Counted from the first letter of the stretch, positions 1 through 9,329 are shown. The stretch is 64,000 bases of DNA from CBDBZX01 sp965213645 (GCA_965213645.1 CBDBZX010000002.1:1488001-1552000); one strand, 5' to 3'. The notes: generated from the letters alone by a model not told the origin. Translations and numbers: made by a program.

Positions 1-1
1 C

Positions 2-826
2 TTGAGCCGCAGAAAACTTTGGGGACACGCGCTGTCCGTTTTGACCTTGCTCTTAGCCTTTTTGATGTTCTTCCCGATCTTGTGGATGGCGCTGACCTCG
101 TTTAAGACCGAAGCCGCCGCGATTCAGTTTCCGCCGCCCATCTTTTTCGAGCCGACGCTGGCGAACTGGCAAAACGCGCTTTTCAACTCGCCCTTTATGG
201 AATATTTGGGCAACACGGTCATCATCACCACTCTGTCGATTCTCTTGGCGTTGCTACTCGGTATTCCTGCGGCGTACGCGATGGCGTTTTACCCGACTAA
301 GCGCACCGACGCCTCGCTCCTCTGGATGATGTCCACGCGGATGCTGCCGCCCGCGGGCATCATCGTGCCCTTGTACGTCCTCTTCTTGCAGTTCAATCTG
401 CTCGACACGCATTTCGGGATGATCCTCCTCTACGCGGGGATGAACCTGCCGTTGGTCGTGTGGATGCTGCGCTCGTTCATGTTAGAGGTCCCCTTCGAAA
501 TCATCGAAGCGGCTAGGCTCGACGGCGCAAATTTATGGCAGGAATTCATGCGCGTTATCATGCCGCTGCTCGTCCCCGGTCTCGCCGCGACGGCGCTGCT
601 CTGCGTGATTTTCACCTGGAACGAGTTCTTCTTAGCGGTAAATTTGACCTCACGCGACGCCTCACCTCTTTCAGTTTACGTCTCGACCTTCAAAGCGGCG
701 CAGGGTAATTTGTTCCTCGCTAAGATGTCAGCGGCGTCTACCGCAGCGGTCATCCCCGTGCTGATCGTCGGCTGGATTGCGCAGCGACAACTCGTTTCAG
801 GCTTGACGATGGGAGCGGTTAAGTGA
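2..826 (+). CDS. Sugar ABC transporter permease, MalG type
   Basis: This is an inner-membrane permease subunit of a carbohydrate ABC importer. About six hydrophobic segments are visible. The conserved EAA loop that contacts the ATPase is at about residues 168-190 (EAARLDGANLWQEFMRVIMP). The 274-residue length is normal for MalG-type permeases. The TTG at base 2 gives a typical N-terminus, but with only one base upstream neither a ribosome site nor an earlier start can be judged. The other permease and the binding protein presumably lie left of the window. The stop overlaps the next gene's start by 4 bases (GTGA), so the dehydrogenase downstream is probably co-translated and acts on the imported sugar or polyol. 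The substrate cannot be read from the sequence. Confidence 0.9.
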   Translation: MSRRKLWGHALSVLTLLLAFLMFFPILWMALTSFKTEAAAIQFPPPIFFEPTLANWQNALFNSPFMEYLGNTVIITTLSILLALLLGIPAAYAMAFYPTKRTDASLLWMMSTRMLPPAGIIVPLYVLFLQFNLLDTHFGMILLYAGMNLPLVVWMLRSFMLEVPFEIIEAARLDGANLWQEFMRVIMPLLVPGLAATALLCVIFTWNEFFLAVNLTSRDASPLSVYVSTFKAAQGNLFLAKMSAASTAAVIPVLIVGWIAQRQLVSGLTMGAVK

Positions 827-1833
827 TCTCTGCGGAAATTTCTTCGCCTGGAGAGGCTCGAGTCTTCGAAACCGACACACCCGACATCGGACCGAATGAC
901 GTACTGATTGATGTCAAACGCGCTGGAATTTGCGGTACAGACCTCCACATCTGGCACGGTTCGTACTCTGTCGCTCGCTACCCTGTAACGCCCGGACATG
1001 AGCTGAGCGGCGTGGTGGCGGCAGTCGGTGAGAACGTTCAATTCAAAGTCGGCGAGCGCGTCACCGCCGACCCCAATCTCCCTTGCTACCGCTGCGTGTT
1101 CTGTCAGCAGCGGCAGTTTAATCAATGTCTCGACTTAGAGGTCATCGGGGTGACCCGTGCGGGCGCGTTCGCGGGCTACGTTTCCGCGCCTGAAAGTGCC
1201 GTTTACGGCGTTGGTGAAATGTCCTTCGCGGACGCTGCCTTAGTCGAGCCGCTTGCGTGTGTCGTCTGGGGGCTCCAACAAGTCCAGCTCCAAGCGGGTG
1301 ACCGAATGCTCATCTTCGGCGCAGGTCCGATGGGGCTTTTGATGATGCAAGCGGTTAAACGCTCAGGTGTCTCTTACGTAGCGATGGTGGACAAGGACCC
1401 GTGGCGGCTCGAGCTTGCTGAATCTTTGGGCGCAAACGCCGCCGTTCACGCTGACAAGCTCACGCAAGAGACCTTCGGCTCACTCGTTCCGCACGGCTTC
1501 GATGTGGTCGCGGACGCGACGGGGATTCCGGCAGTGCTCGAGGGCGGTTTCAACTACGTTCGCCCTGGCGGAAAAGTCTGGGTCTTCGGCGTCGCCCCGG
1601 ACGGCGCTACTGCCACGTTTAGCCCCTTTGACGTGTTCCGCAAAGACCTCAAAATCATCGGCTCGTTCGCCCTCAACAAGACCTTTCACGAAGCGATTGC
1701 GCTTATTCAGGGCGGCGCAATTCAGGTCGAACCTCTTGTCTCTCACGCGCTGAGCGTGCAAGACTTTCAAAAGGGGCTGGATTTAGCGGAGAGCGACCCG
1801 GAGAGGATGAAAGTGCAGTTTGATTTGGGGTAG
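823..1833 (+). CDS. Zinc-dependent alcohol/polyol dehydrogenase
   Basis: A medium-chain dehydrogenase/reductase of 336 residues. The catalytic-zinc cysteine is in GICGTD, followed by GHE. Four structural-zinc cysteines are spaced C-x2-C-x2-C-x7-C at about residues 89-103. A Rossmann motif (GAGPMG) at about 167 indicates NAD(P) binding. It resembles sorbitol/threonine dehydrogenases and probably oxidises a sugar alcohol or sugar brought in by the ABC system encoded just upstream. The GTG start overlaps the permease stop by 4 bases, which fixes the start. Exact substrate unknown. Confidence 0.88.
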   Translation: MISAEISSPGEARVFETDTPDIGPNDVLIDVKRAGICGTDLHIWHGSYSVARYPVTPGHELSGVVAAVGENVQFKVGERVTADPNLPCYRCVFCQQRQFNQCLDLEVIGVTRAGAFAGYVSAPESAVYGVGEMSFADAALVEPLACVVWGLQQVQLQAGDRMLIFGAGPMGLLMMQAVKRSGVSYVAMVDKDPWRLELAESLGANAAVHADKLTQETFGSLVPHGFDVVADATGIPAVLEGGFNYVRPGGKVWVFGVAPDGATATFSPFDVFRKDLKIIGSFALNKTFHEAIALIQGGAIQVEPLVSHALSVQDFQKGLDLAESDPERMKVQFDLG

Positions 1834-1883
1834 GTGTGTCGGCGCTAAGTGGTCACGTGTAAGTTAAAGTGTTTTGTAAATGA

Positions 1884-1914
1884 AGCTGTTAGGTATTGGC
1901 GATTAGCCGTTAGC
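1884..1914. repeat. Dispersed TTAGC-rich intergenic repeat
   Basis: An intergenic stretch built from words such as AGCTGTT, GGTATT, GCGATTAGC and AGCCGTTAGC. The same words recur in inverse orientation at 23671-23731, and a shorter version (AACAGCTAACAG) lies at 2091-2102. The two long copies share word order only loosely, so they look like degenerate repeat remnants. No function is evident. Confidence 0.5.
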
Positions 1915-2003
1915 ATCAAAAGCGAAAGACCAGGCTGAAAGAGCTGCAGAAAGCCTCTCGAGTATTTTGCCGCAGCCCTCTAAAGAAGAAAGAGGCGAAT
2001 GTT

Positions 2004-2032
2004 GTAGGGGTGGGTTCCAAACCCACCCCTAC
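2004..2032. repeat. GTAGGGG-type palindromic repeat
   Basis: A perfect inverted repeat with 13-bp arms (GTAGGGGTGGGTT and its complement) and a 3-bp spacer, in the gap between the two dehydrogenase genes. Related palindromes with the same GTAGGGG...CCCCTAC ends occur at 4039-4078 and 47214-47241. It has no T-tract, so it is more likely a dispersed repeat than a classical terminator, although the hairpin could still affect the transcript. Confidence 0.75.
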
Positions 2033-2160
2033 GCCGCGCACTCCCTCATCAAGAAAAATGACTGTGTAGAATTCAAAGAGGTTGGGCGAATTAACAGCTA
2101 ACAGTCTTTCAGTAGAATCTAAACGCAATCTCCATCCCTATTTTACGAAAGGTCAACCCT

Positions 2161-3198
2161 ATGAAAGCAGCCGTTTTACATAAGGCGCGGGATTTGCGGC
2201 TCGAGGACGTCCCCACTCCCGATTTCGGTCCCGACGACGTGAAGGTCGCCATCCGCTCAGTGGGCGTGTGCGGTTCAGATGTCCACTATCTTAGAACGGG
2301 GCGCATCGGCGACTTTGTTGTAAAGGAGCCGATGATTTTGGGGCATGAGGTGGCGGGCGTCGTGGCGGAGGTAGGGGAGAATGTGACCTCGCTCGAGGTT
2401 GGGGACAGGGTAGCCTTAGAGCCCGGCGTCCCCTGCCGCCGCTGTGAGTGGTGCAAGACGGGGCGCTATAACCTCTGCCCTTACGTCGAATTTTTTGCCA
2501 CCCCACCTGTTGACGGCGCTTTGTCGGAATACGCCGTCTCGCCCGCCGACTTCGCCTACAAGATTCCTGACAGCGTCAGTTTGGACGAGGCGGCGCTCAT
2601 CGAACCTCTCTCAGTAGGAATTCACGCTTGTCGGCGCGGCAATCTCCAGGCTGGGCAGACCGTTTTTATCGCTGGGGCTGGTCCTATCGGGTTGACCTCT
2701 TTAGCTGCTGCCAAAGCCGCTGGCGCAACCCAAATCATCATCAGCGACGTGCGTGATTCCCGTTTAGACATCGCCAAAGCGATGGGCGCAACGACGGTGG
2801 TTAACGCTCAAGTGGAGAACAGTCAAGAGGTCGTCATGGCGCAAACAAACGGGCGCGGCGTGGACCTGTCGGTTGAGTGCGCAGGGGCCGAAGGTGCACT
2901 TAACGATTGCCTCAGCGCGGCGGGGCGGGGCGGTACGGTGGTCGTCGTCGGCTTGGGGGACGAAACACACTATCAGGTGCCGATGGTCGAACTCGCAACC
3001 AAAGAACTCGACCTCAAAGGCATCTTCCGCTACGTCTACACCTACCCTGCCGCCATCAACCTCTTAGCCTCCGGTATAGTCGACCTCACACCGATGATTA
3101 CGCATCACTTCCCCTTTGAAGAGACCTTAAAGGGGTTTGACTACGCGGAAGAGGGGAAAGATGGGGCGGTGAAGGTGATGATTGAGGTGGGGGGCTGA
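2161..3198 (+). CDS. Zinc-dependent dehydrogenase, sorbitol/xylitol type
   Basis: A 345-residue medium-chain dehydrogenase. The catalytic-zinc residues are in GVCGSDVHY and GHE. The structural-zinc cysteines follow the C-x2-C-x2-C-x7-C pattern at about residues 96-110. The NAD-binding motif GAGPIG is at about 174. The SDVHY segment and general sequence fit L-iditol 2-dehydrogenase/xylitol dehydrogenase, which converts polyols to ketoses with NAD. It is a distant paralogue of the gene at 823-1833 but is separated from it by 327 bases holding repeats, so it is probably transcribed on its own. Substrate assignment is family-level only. Confidence 0.88.
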   Translation: MKAAVLHKARDLRLEDVPTPDFGPDDVKVAIRSVGVCGSDVHYLRTGRIGDFVVKEPMILGHEVAGVVAEVGENVTSLEVGDRVALEPGVPCRRCEWCKTGRYNLCPYVEFFATPPVDGALSEYAVSPADFAYKIPDSVSLDEAALIEPLSVGIHACRRGNLQAGQTVFIAGAGPIGLTSLAAAKAAGATQIIISDVRDSRLDIAKAMGATTVVNAQVENSQEVVMAQTNGRGVDLSVECAGAEGALNDCLSAAGRGGTVVVVGLGDETHYQVPMVELATKELDLKGIFRYVYTYPAAINLLASGIVDLTPMITHHFPFEETLKGFDYAEEGKDGAVKVMIEVGG

Positions 3199-3257
3199 TA
3201 GGGGAGGCTCGAGACACACAACGTTCGAGACGCCTTGCAAGATGTAACATTAAACCA

Positions 3258-4052
3258 ATGCCTACCAAGTTGTTCCGCGCTCTGCTTTTGCTCACCCTGC
3301 TGCTCTGCGCGGCGATAGGTGCTGCCCAAGCAGAGATGCCTGCTGAGGAATGCCCTGTTAGCGCTTCGGAACTCCGCCGCAACATTACTGACAGGGCGCA
3401 AGCGCTTCAGGCAGAAGCGCAAAAACTCAGTCCTAATCTCACCGAACTCGAGCCCCCCAAGCTGAGAGACCTTTCTAAAATCCAGCCCAACGAAGCTGTA
3501 AAGTCGCTCGGAGAACAGGCGAACCGTGTTAGAAGGCTCGAGTGGCGTGAAGGTGCCAGCGCACTGGCGTCGGGCGCAGCCTCGAGCGTTACAAAAGGCT
3601 GGCAGGGTGTCAAAGAAGTTGCGCCAGCATCGGCTCATTGTTTACGGCAGTGGACAGGTCAGGCGTCTAATGTCGTTCAGAGTGTACCGGAGCCGGACCT
3701 CACCAAGCCAGTGCAAGAGGGTTTGGATAGTTCAAGCGCACCTGAGCGGCTCGAGCCCACGCCTCCAGCAGATTTGCCAGAGTTAGAGGTGGCGACAGGG
3801 GTGCTTGACAGCGTCCGCCGCGCTGTTATGAACAGGGTGACGCAGCACGTCCCGGTACAAGTTGGCTCAGGCGCGATAGACGCAGTTGCGGACGCCTTCC
3901 CTACAGCGTTTCGGCTCATCAAGTACTACGTGATTTGGGTCGTTTCAACATCCATTTTAGTGACCGTCCTGCTACTGGTTATCCTCGCTCGCTTGGGGTA
4001 CATCCTGCTGTTTTCGTCTGGGCGTTCTGAAGGTAGTAAGGATATGAAGTAG
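3258..4052 (+). CDS. Hypothetical membrane-anchored envelope protein
   Basis: I do not recognise this family. The first 25 or so residues form a signal peptide (Leu-rich core ending AAQA). It is followed by about 190 polar residues rich in Glu, Pro and Ala with helical character. A single strong transmembrane segment lies near residues 224-248, with a short basic tail after it. The likely topology is a periplasmic or extracytoplasmic domain anchored near its C-terminus. The last residues and the stop codon are supplied by the perfect palindrome at 4039-4078, which supplies the end of the convergent hydrolase gene as well. Both proteins therefore end in Asp-Met-Lys. Confidence 0.65.
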   Translation: MPTKLFRALLLLTLLLCAAIGAAQAEMPAEECPVSASELRRNITDRAQALQAEAQKLSPNLTELEPPKLRDLSKIQPNEAVKSLGEQANRVRRLEWREGASALASGAASSVTKGWQGVKEVAPASAHCLRQWTGQASNVVQSVPEPDLTKPVQEGLDSSSAPERLEPTPPADLPELEVATGVLDSVRRAVMNRVTQHVPVQVGSGAIDAVADAFPTAFRLIKYYVIWVVSTSILVTVLLLVILARLGYILLFSSGRSEGSKDMK

Positions 4053-4078
4053 GGGCTCGAGCCCCTACTTCATATCCT
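4039..4078. repeat. Perfect 40-bp palindrome holding both stop codons
   Basis: A perfect 40-bp palindrome centred on CTCGAG between 4058 and 4059, starting AGGATATGAAG. The TAG stop of the plus-strand gene (4050-4052) and the TAG stop of the minus-strand gene (4065-4067) are mirror images inside it. The central 20 bp belong to the GTAGGGG...CCCCTAC repeat family seen at 2004 and 47214. The hairpin could stop transcription from both sides, but neither side carries a T-tract. Confidence 0.9.
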
Positions 4079-4859
4079 GTCCTAAAAACTCCTCAATCGC
4101 CTCCAACCCTTTCGGGTCCACCGTCCCCTCCAACATCGCGATATGCCCACCCTGAATCTCGGTAAAGGTCTTGGGCTCGTTCGCCGCTTCAAAAAGCGTT
4201 TGACCTTGTGAAAAGGGGATGGTGAAGTCGCCACGCGAGTGCAAGAAAAGTGTGGGCGTGTCCACGTCGCTTATCTTTTTCAACGAGTCGAAGCGGTTGC
4301 TCATAATGCCGTTCGGCATAAAGCGGTAGATCGCTCTGGCGGCGTCCAGGAGGGAGGTGAAGGCGGCCTCGAGAATCAGCCCGCCGACCTCTTCGCGGCT
4401 GGCTAAATCCGTCGCAACGCCAGAGCCGAGCGAGAAGCCGTACAAGATGATGTTTTCTGGCGCTACGCCTTTATCAATGAGGTACTGATAGCTCGCGTCC
4501 GCGTCCATGTAGAGCCCCGCCTCACTCGGCTCGCCGCCACTCTCGCCGTAGCCCCGGTACTCGGGCATGAGTACGTTGACGCCCATCGCGTAGAGCTGTG
4601 AGGTGAACGAGAGGTACGAGGAGACGTTCTCGCCGTTGCCGTGGAAGTACACGAGCCAGGGAGCGTTGTCTTCACCTTGTTGAGGAAGCGCCCACGCCAT
4701 GATTTGGGTGTCGTCGGCGGTGGTTAGCTCTAAGCGTTCAAACGGCAATCCGTAATCCGCTGGCGTCTTGGTCAGCGTCCGCGTTGGAACGTAAACGAAC
4801 CTGTTTTCAAAAGGAAGCAGCCATGCTGTGAACATGGCTGCTACGATAAGGGATATCAC
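4065..4859 (-). CDS. Alpha/beta hydrolase, Bem46/ABHD13-like
   Basis: A 264-residue serine hydrolase. An N-terminal hydrophobic segment (residues 1-15) probably anchors it to the membrane. The oxyanion-hole region has HGNGEN. The nucleophile elbow is GFSLGSG (Ser at about 144). An acid in HSRGDFTIP (about 211) and the histidine of QGGHIA (about 239) complete the triad. Such enzymes hydrolyse esters or acyl groups, and the substrate cannot be predicted. Its ATG abuts the stop of gcvPB by one base (TAATG-type overlap on the minus strand), so it is probably the last gene of the glycine-cleavage transcript. Confidence 0.85.
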   Translation of the reverse strand: MISLIVAAMFTAWLLPFENRFVYVPTRTLTKTPADYGLPFERLELTTADDTQIMAWALPQQGEDNAPWLVYFHGNGENVSSYLSFTSQLYAMGVNVLMPEYRGYGESGGEPSEAGLYMDADASYQYLIDKGVAPENIILYGFSLGSGVATDLASREEVGGLILEAAFTSLLDAARAIYRFMPNGIMSNRFDSLKKISDVDTPTLFLHSRGDFTIPFSQGQTLFEAANEPKTFTEIQGGHIAMLEGTVDPKGLEAIEEFLGQDMK

Positions 4860-6335
4860 TATTCGAACGTGTGCCTAAGCACGGGTTTACGCGCCGCTGT
4901 GACCTCGTCCAATCTGCGCACGGGCGTGTGATAAGGTGCGTGTTCTAAGAAGTCGGGGTCTTCCTCGGCGCGCTCTAGCACCTCGGCGAGAATTGCGGCG
5001 TAGGCGTCGAGCGTCTCTAACGATTCCGTCTCGGTGGGCTCCACCATCATCGCCTCTTTGACCACGAGCGGGAAGTACACGGTCATCGGGTGGACGCCGT
5101 AGTCGAGGAGCGCTTTGGCGATGTCCATCGTCTTGAGGTCGCCGGGCGGCTGCGACACGAATTCGTGCATGTTGATGCGCTCGAAGGCGGTCTTGAAGCC
5201 CGCCTCTTGCATCTTGACGCGGAGGTAGTTGGCGTTGAGGACAGCCATCCCCGAAACCTGTTTCAAACCCTCTTTGCCGAGTGCCCGAATGTAGGTGTAC
5301 GCCCGCACTAGGTTGCCGAAGTTCCCATAAAACGAGCGCATCCGTCCGATGGATTGGGGCAGGTCGTACTCGAAATCGAAACGTTCGCCCTCTTTCTTAA
5401 TCAGAGGTGCAGGCAAGAAGTCGCGCAGGTGCGCCTTCACGCCCACCGGACCCGTCCCCGGACCGCCGCCACCGTGTGGCGTGGTAAAGGTCTTGTGCAG
5501 GTTGAGGTGCACCACGTCGAAGCCCATATCGCCAGGACGGGCGCGTCCGACAATGGCGTTGGTGTTCGCGCCGTCGTAGTAGAGCTGTGCGCCCGCTTCG
5601 TGCGCGGCGCGGCTGATCTCTAAGATGTTCGTCTCGAAGAGCCCCAATGTGTTCGGGTTGGTGAGCATCACGGCGGCAGTGTCGGGTCCTAACGTCTCTT
5701 TGAAGGCGTCTAAATCGACCTCACCGTCTTCACCTGTCGGCACTTCGACCACGTCATAACCGACCATCTTCGCGGTTGCAGGGTTCGTGCCGTGTGCGCC
5801 GTCGGGGACGATGACGACGCGGCGCTGTTCGCCCTCGCCGTTCGCTTCGTGATAGGCGCGGATGATGAGGATGCCGGTGAGTTCGCCGTGCGCCCCGGCA
5901 GCGGGTTGCAGCGAGACGGCGTCCATGCCGGTGATGCTCGAGAGGTCATTCTGCAAGTTGTAGAGCAGTTCTAACGCCCCCTGCACCGAGTCGGGGTCGG
6001 CGTAAGGGTGCAGCTCGGTGAAGAGCTTCGCGGTCTCCTCGTTGACTTTGGGGTTGTACTTCATGGTGCACGAGCCGAGCGGGTAGACGTTGCCGTCAAT
6101 CGAGAATTGGCGGTGGGCGAGCTGGGTGTAGTGCCGCACGAGGTCTAACTCAGAGACTTCGGGGAGTCTGGGCGGGGCGTCTCTTAAATGTTCGCTGCCG
6201 ATGAGGTCAGAGAGGTCCGCGCCTTCGGGTTTGGGTGGATGCGCGGCGCGGCGACCCTCTTTGGAGCGTTCGAAGATAAGCGGGAAGTCGCCGTCGGTCT
6301 TGAATCGCAGGTGGGGCGGGGCGTTCTTTAATCAT
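4859..6335 (-). CDS. gcvPB: Glycine dehydrogenase (decarboxylating) subunit 2, 5' end frameshifted
   Basis: This is the PLP-carrying subunit of the P-protein, which decarboxylates glycine and passes the aminomethyl group to GcvH. The PLP lysine motif NLHKTF and the following Gly-rich PHGGGGPG are present, as are SCTMKYNP and the C-terminal PTETES region. Family similarity continues upstream of the first in-frame start (GTG at 6139) through DFPLIFERSKEGRR to about 6331, where the frame has no ATG, GTG or TTG. A good ATG with a GGAGGT ribosome site 5 bases ahead lies at 6335-6333 but is out of frame by one base (6332). Removing that base gives Met-Leu-Lys-Asn and a normal-length protein. Either the gene is shifted or the sequence has one extra base. 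Confidence 0.85.
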
Positions 6336-6363
6336 GGGCGACCTCCAGGGGACGAGCGTTCTT

Positions 6364-7674
6364 CTATAATATCTTGTGAAGCGCTTGATGAGGGTGTCTG
6401 ATCTCTTCGGCCTGTGTCAACTCCGTCGCTGAGAAGAGCACCGCGTCCCCCAGACTGTAATGTTCGGGTACGGGCACGCCAGCGTGAACGCCGCGCTCGG
6501 CTAATTTGTGCCTAAGTTCAGCAGCGGGTAGGGGAGAGCGCACCGCAAACTCGTTGAAGAACGTACCGGGGAGAACCTCTAAGCCGACCTCGGCGAGCTT
6601 ATCTGCCAAGGTGTGTGCGTTCTGAACGCTCTTGGTGGCGACCTCTATGAGCCCTTGTGGACCCAACGCCGCCATGTTCACCGCCGCCATGAGCGCCGCG
6701 AGCTGGTGGTTCGAGCAGATATTCGACTTCGCTTTCGAGCGGCGGATGTGCTGCTCACGGGCTTGTAAGGTCAGCACAAAGGCGCGTTTGCCGTCTACGT
6801 CCGTGGTTTGCCCGACCAAACGACCTGGCATCTGGCGCAAGAGCTTTTCCGTGACGACCATGTAACCGAAGTTCGGCCCGCCGAAGTTCACCGGGTTGCC
6901 GAGGGTTTGCCCGTCGCCTACCGCCATATCTGCGCCGTAGTCACCGGGCGCTTTGAGCACTGCGAGGGAGAGCGGGTCGCAGACGGCGACGAAGAGTGCG
7001 CCTGCGGTGTGGGCTTTCTCGGACAGGGCAGGCATCGCTTCTAGGTAGCCTAAGAAGTTTGGGTTTTGCGCGATGAGGCAGGCGATGTCGTCCGCTATCT
7101 GCACCTCTGGTGTGACGAGGTCTTCTAGCGCAACCTCTTCAATCTCAATGCCCAAAGGCTTGAGGTAGGTCGCTAAGACTTCACGTGATTCAGGATGCAC
7201 GCCTTGACTCACCACGACCTTGTCACGTTTCGTCTGCCGCACCGCCAAAAGCGCCGCTTCTGCCACTGTCGATGACCCGTCGTACATCGAAGCGTTGGAA
7301 ATAGGCAAACCTGTGAGTTCGCTCATCATGGTCTGGTATTCGAAGGTCGCTTGTAAGAGCCCTTGTGCGACCTCCGCCTGGTAGGGCGTATAAGAGGTGA
7401 CAAATTCGCTCTGCATGGCGAGGTGCGGCGTGACCGAGGGGATAAAGTGTGCCTGCGGGCCGCCGCCTAGAAAGTTGGGTCCGTCCACTTTGTTTTTCGC
7501 AGCGAGGTCGCTTAGGTGGCGTAACAGCGAGACCTCATCTAAACCTTCGGGTAAGTCAATATTGGGTTGCTGCAACGCGGCAGGGATATCCGCGAAGAGG
7601 TCGTCTACGCTCGCAACGCCGATGGCTTGCAGGGCGCGTTCGATGTCCTCTTGGGTATGGGGGATATAATTCAT
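6364..7674 (-). CDS. gcvPA: Glycine dehydrogenase (decarboxylating) subunit 1
   Basis: The 436-residue N-terminal half of the split P-protein, partner of the PLP subunit encoded 28 bases downstream. Family hallmarks include the start YIPHTQEDIERAL, FLGGGPQAHFIP, PYQAEVAQGLLQ, the conserved YDGSS and the C-terminal TELTQAEEI. It lies 3 bases after gcvH in a T-H-PA-PB order. The split P-protein is typical of Gram-positive, thermophilic and Deinococcota lineages. Confidence 0.95.
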   Translation of the reverse strand: MNYIPHTQEDIERALQAIGVASVDDLFADIPAALQQPNIDLPEGLDEVSLLRHLSDLAAKNKVDGPNFLGGGPQAHFIPSVTPHLAMQSEFVTSYTPYQAEVAQGLLQATFEYQTMMSELTGLPISNASMYDGSSTVAEAALLAVRQTKRDKVVVSQGVHPESREVLATYLKPLGIEIEEVALEDLVTPEVQIADDIACLIAQNPNFLGYLEAMPALSEKAHTAGALFVAVCDPLSLAVLKAPGDYGADMAVGDGQTLGNPVNFGGPNFGYMVVTEKLLRQMPGRLVGQTTDVDGKRAFVLTLQAREQHIRRSKAKSNICSNHQLAALMAAVNMAALGPQGLIEVATKSVQNAHTLADKLAEVGLEVLPGTFFNEFAVRSPLPAAELRHKLAERGVHAGVPVPEHYSLGDAVLFSATELTQAEEIRHPHQALHKIL

Positions 7675-7677
7675 AGC

Positions 7678-8061
7678 TTACTCCTCCGCCGCCGACGCTT
7701 CGTAGTCCTCAGCGCTCAATAGGCTCTGCGTTTCGCTCTCGTCCGAGACGCGCAGCTTAAAGAGCCAGCCCTCATCGTAAGGTGATTCGTTGAGCTTTTC
7801 GGGGGCGTCCTCGAGCCCCTCGTTGACTTCAACGACCTCACCGGAGACGGGCGCGTAGATGTCCGAGGCGGTTTTGACCGACTCGACCACAGCCACCGCG
7901 TCGCCTGCTCCGAACGTTTTACCTGGGTCGGGCAACTCCACGAACACCACGTCGCCCAACTGGTCTTGGGCAAAATCGGTGATGCCTACGGTGACGGTGT
8001 CGCCCTCGAGCCGCGACCACTCATGCGTTGCGCTGTACTTTAAGTCTTGAGGGGTTTCCAT
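7678..8061 (-). CDS. gcvH: Glycine cleavage system H protein
   Basis: A lipoyl carrier protein of 127 residues that shuttles the aminomethyl intermediate between P-, T- and L-proteins. The lipoylated lysine is in ESVKTASDI (about residue 63). I chose the ATG at 8061 rather than the GTG at 8067. AAGGAG sits 5 bases before the ATG, and the GTG lies inside that ribosome site. The gap of about 210 bases to gcvT upstream (8068-8273) holds no recognisable gene or riboswitch. Confidence 0.95.
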   Translation of the reverse strand: METPQDLKYSATHEWSRLEGDTVTVGITDFAQDQLGDVVFVELPDPGKTFGAGDAVAVVESVKTASDIYAPVSGEVVEVNEGLEDAPEKLNESPYDEGWLFKLRVSDESETQSLLSAEDYEASAAEE

Positions 8062-8273
8062 GTTCACTCCTTCACGTAAGGTGTATCAAAAGGTATATCA
8101 ATAGGTGCTTCAGTGTAGCGTTAAGGTTAAAAGGCGTTGTGGCTTCGGTAAAAAATAAGCAACAGTTCTTTCGATTCTAAGGCTTAAAGGACAGATATGC
8201 AGTAATAAAAGGCGTATTTGTGAGTTTTTGCGCCCAAGTCGCGCTCGAGCTACAGATAGACTCACAGAAGAGG

Positions 8274-9329
8274 TCAAGGATAAAAAGGGGGCTCAACGAC
8301 GCTGGCGCTCACGCCTTGCCCGCGTATCTCCACCGCTAACGAGGTGCCGGGCTCGCTGAGGGCGGCGTCTATCCAAGCCATTGCAATACCTTCCCTAGTA
8401 AGCGGTGAAATCGTACCCGAAGTGACTTCACCGACGACGTCGCCTTCATGAAGCACATTGTACCCCTGCCGCGCGACGCCGCGCTGTAAAAGCCGCAAAC
8501 CGACGAGTTTGCGCTCGCATGAGGGGTTCCACAGCGCGTCTCGCCCGTAGAAGGGTTTGTCTTTGACGACCCAAGCGTAGGGCGAGCAGAGCGGATTGGT
8601 GGTTTCGGTGAATTCGTGACCGAACAAGGGAAAACCGGCCTCGAGCCGCAACGTATCGCGTGCGCCCAAACCACAAGGTACTGCCCCCTCGTCCGTCAGC
8701 GCTTCCCATACCTGCGGCGCGTCCTGCGCGTCACAAAACACTTCGAAGCCGTCCTCACCCGTATAGCCCGTGCGGGCGAGCATGACCTCACAGCCTGCTA
8801 AGGACGTTTTGAGCGTCCGGTTCTTCTTAAAGCTCGTGATGTCTCCGTCCGTCACGCGGCTCATGATGAGCGCCGCGCCGGGTCCTTGCAGCGCCATGAG
8901 CCCCCACCGCTCGGATTCGTTCTCGACTTGGGCGTTGTAGTCTTGCGCAAGACGCTCTAAATGCGGTGCGACCTCCCCTACATTAGCTGCGTTACAAACG
9001 ATCAAGTATTCGTCGTCTCCCTCACAGTAGATGTAGAGGTCGTCGATGAGGCCGCCTCGGTCGTTAGGGAGCATGGAGTACTGCGCCCGACCTGGGGTGA
9101 GTTTCGCAGGGTTGTTGAGCGTCGCGTAGCTTAAAAAGTCGGTGGCGTTTTCGCCCGTGACCCGGAGTTCTCCCATGTGACTCACGTCGAAAAGCCCCGC
9201 GCCCTCGCGCACTGCTAAGTGCTCTTGGTTGATGCCTGTTTTATACTGAATCGGCATTTCCCAGTCTGCAAAGTCCACCATGCGTGCGCCGTGCTTGACG
9301 TGTACGTCGTAAAGTGTGGTGCGTTTCAT
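8274..9329 (-). CDS. gcvT: Aminomethyltransferase (glycine cleavage T protein)
   Basis: A 351-residue enzyme that transfers the methylene group from aminomethyl-GcvH to tetrahydrofolate and releases ammonia. Family features include the start RTTLYDVHVKHGARMVDFADWEMP (cited in part), DVSHMGE at about residue 47, the folate-site aspartate region and the C-terminal barrel with TSGTISP. It is the first gene of the gcvT-H-PA-PB cluster. I looked for a glycine riboswitch in the roughly 95 bases to the next gene and saw none. Confidence 0.95.
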   Translation of the reverse strand: MKRTTLYDVHVKHGARMVDFADWEMPIQYKTGINQEHLAVREGAGLFDVSHMGELRVTGENATDFLSYATLNNPAKLTPGRAQYSMLPNDRGGLIDDLYIYCEGDDEYLIVCNAANVGEVAPHLERLAQDYNAQVENESERWGLMALQGPGAALIMSRVTDGDITSFKKNRTLKTSLAGCEVMLARTGYTGEDGFEVFCDAQDAPQVWEALTDEGAVPCGLGARDTLRLEAGFPLFGHEFTETTNPLCSPYAWVVKDKPFYGRDALWNPSCERKLVGLRLLQRGVARQGYNVLHEGDVVGEVTSGTISPLTREGIAMAWIDAALSEPGTSLAVEIRGQGVSASVVEPPFYP

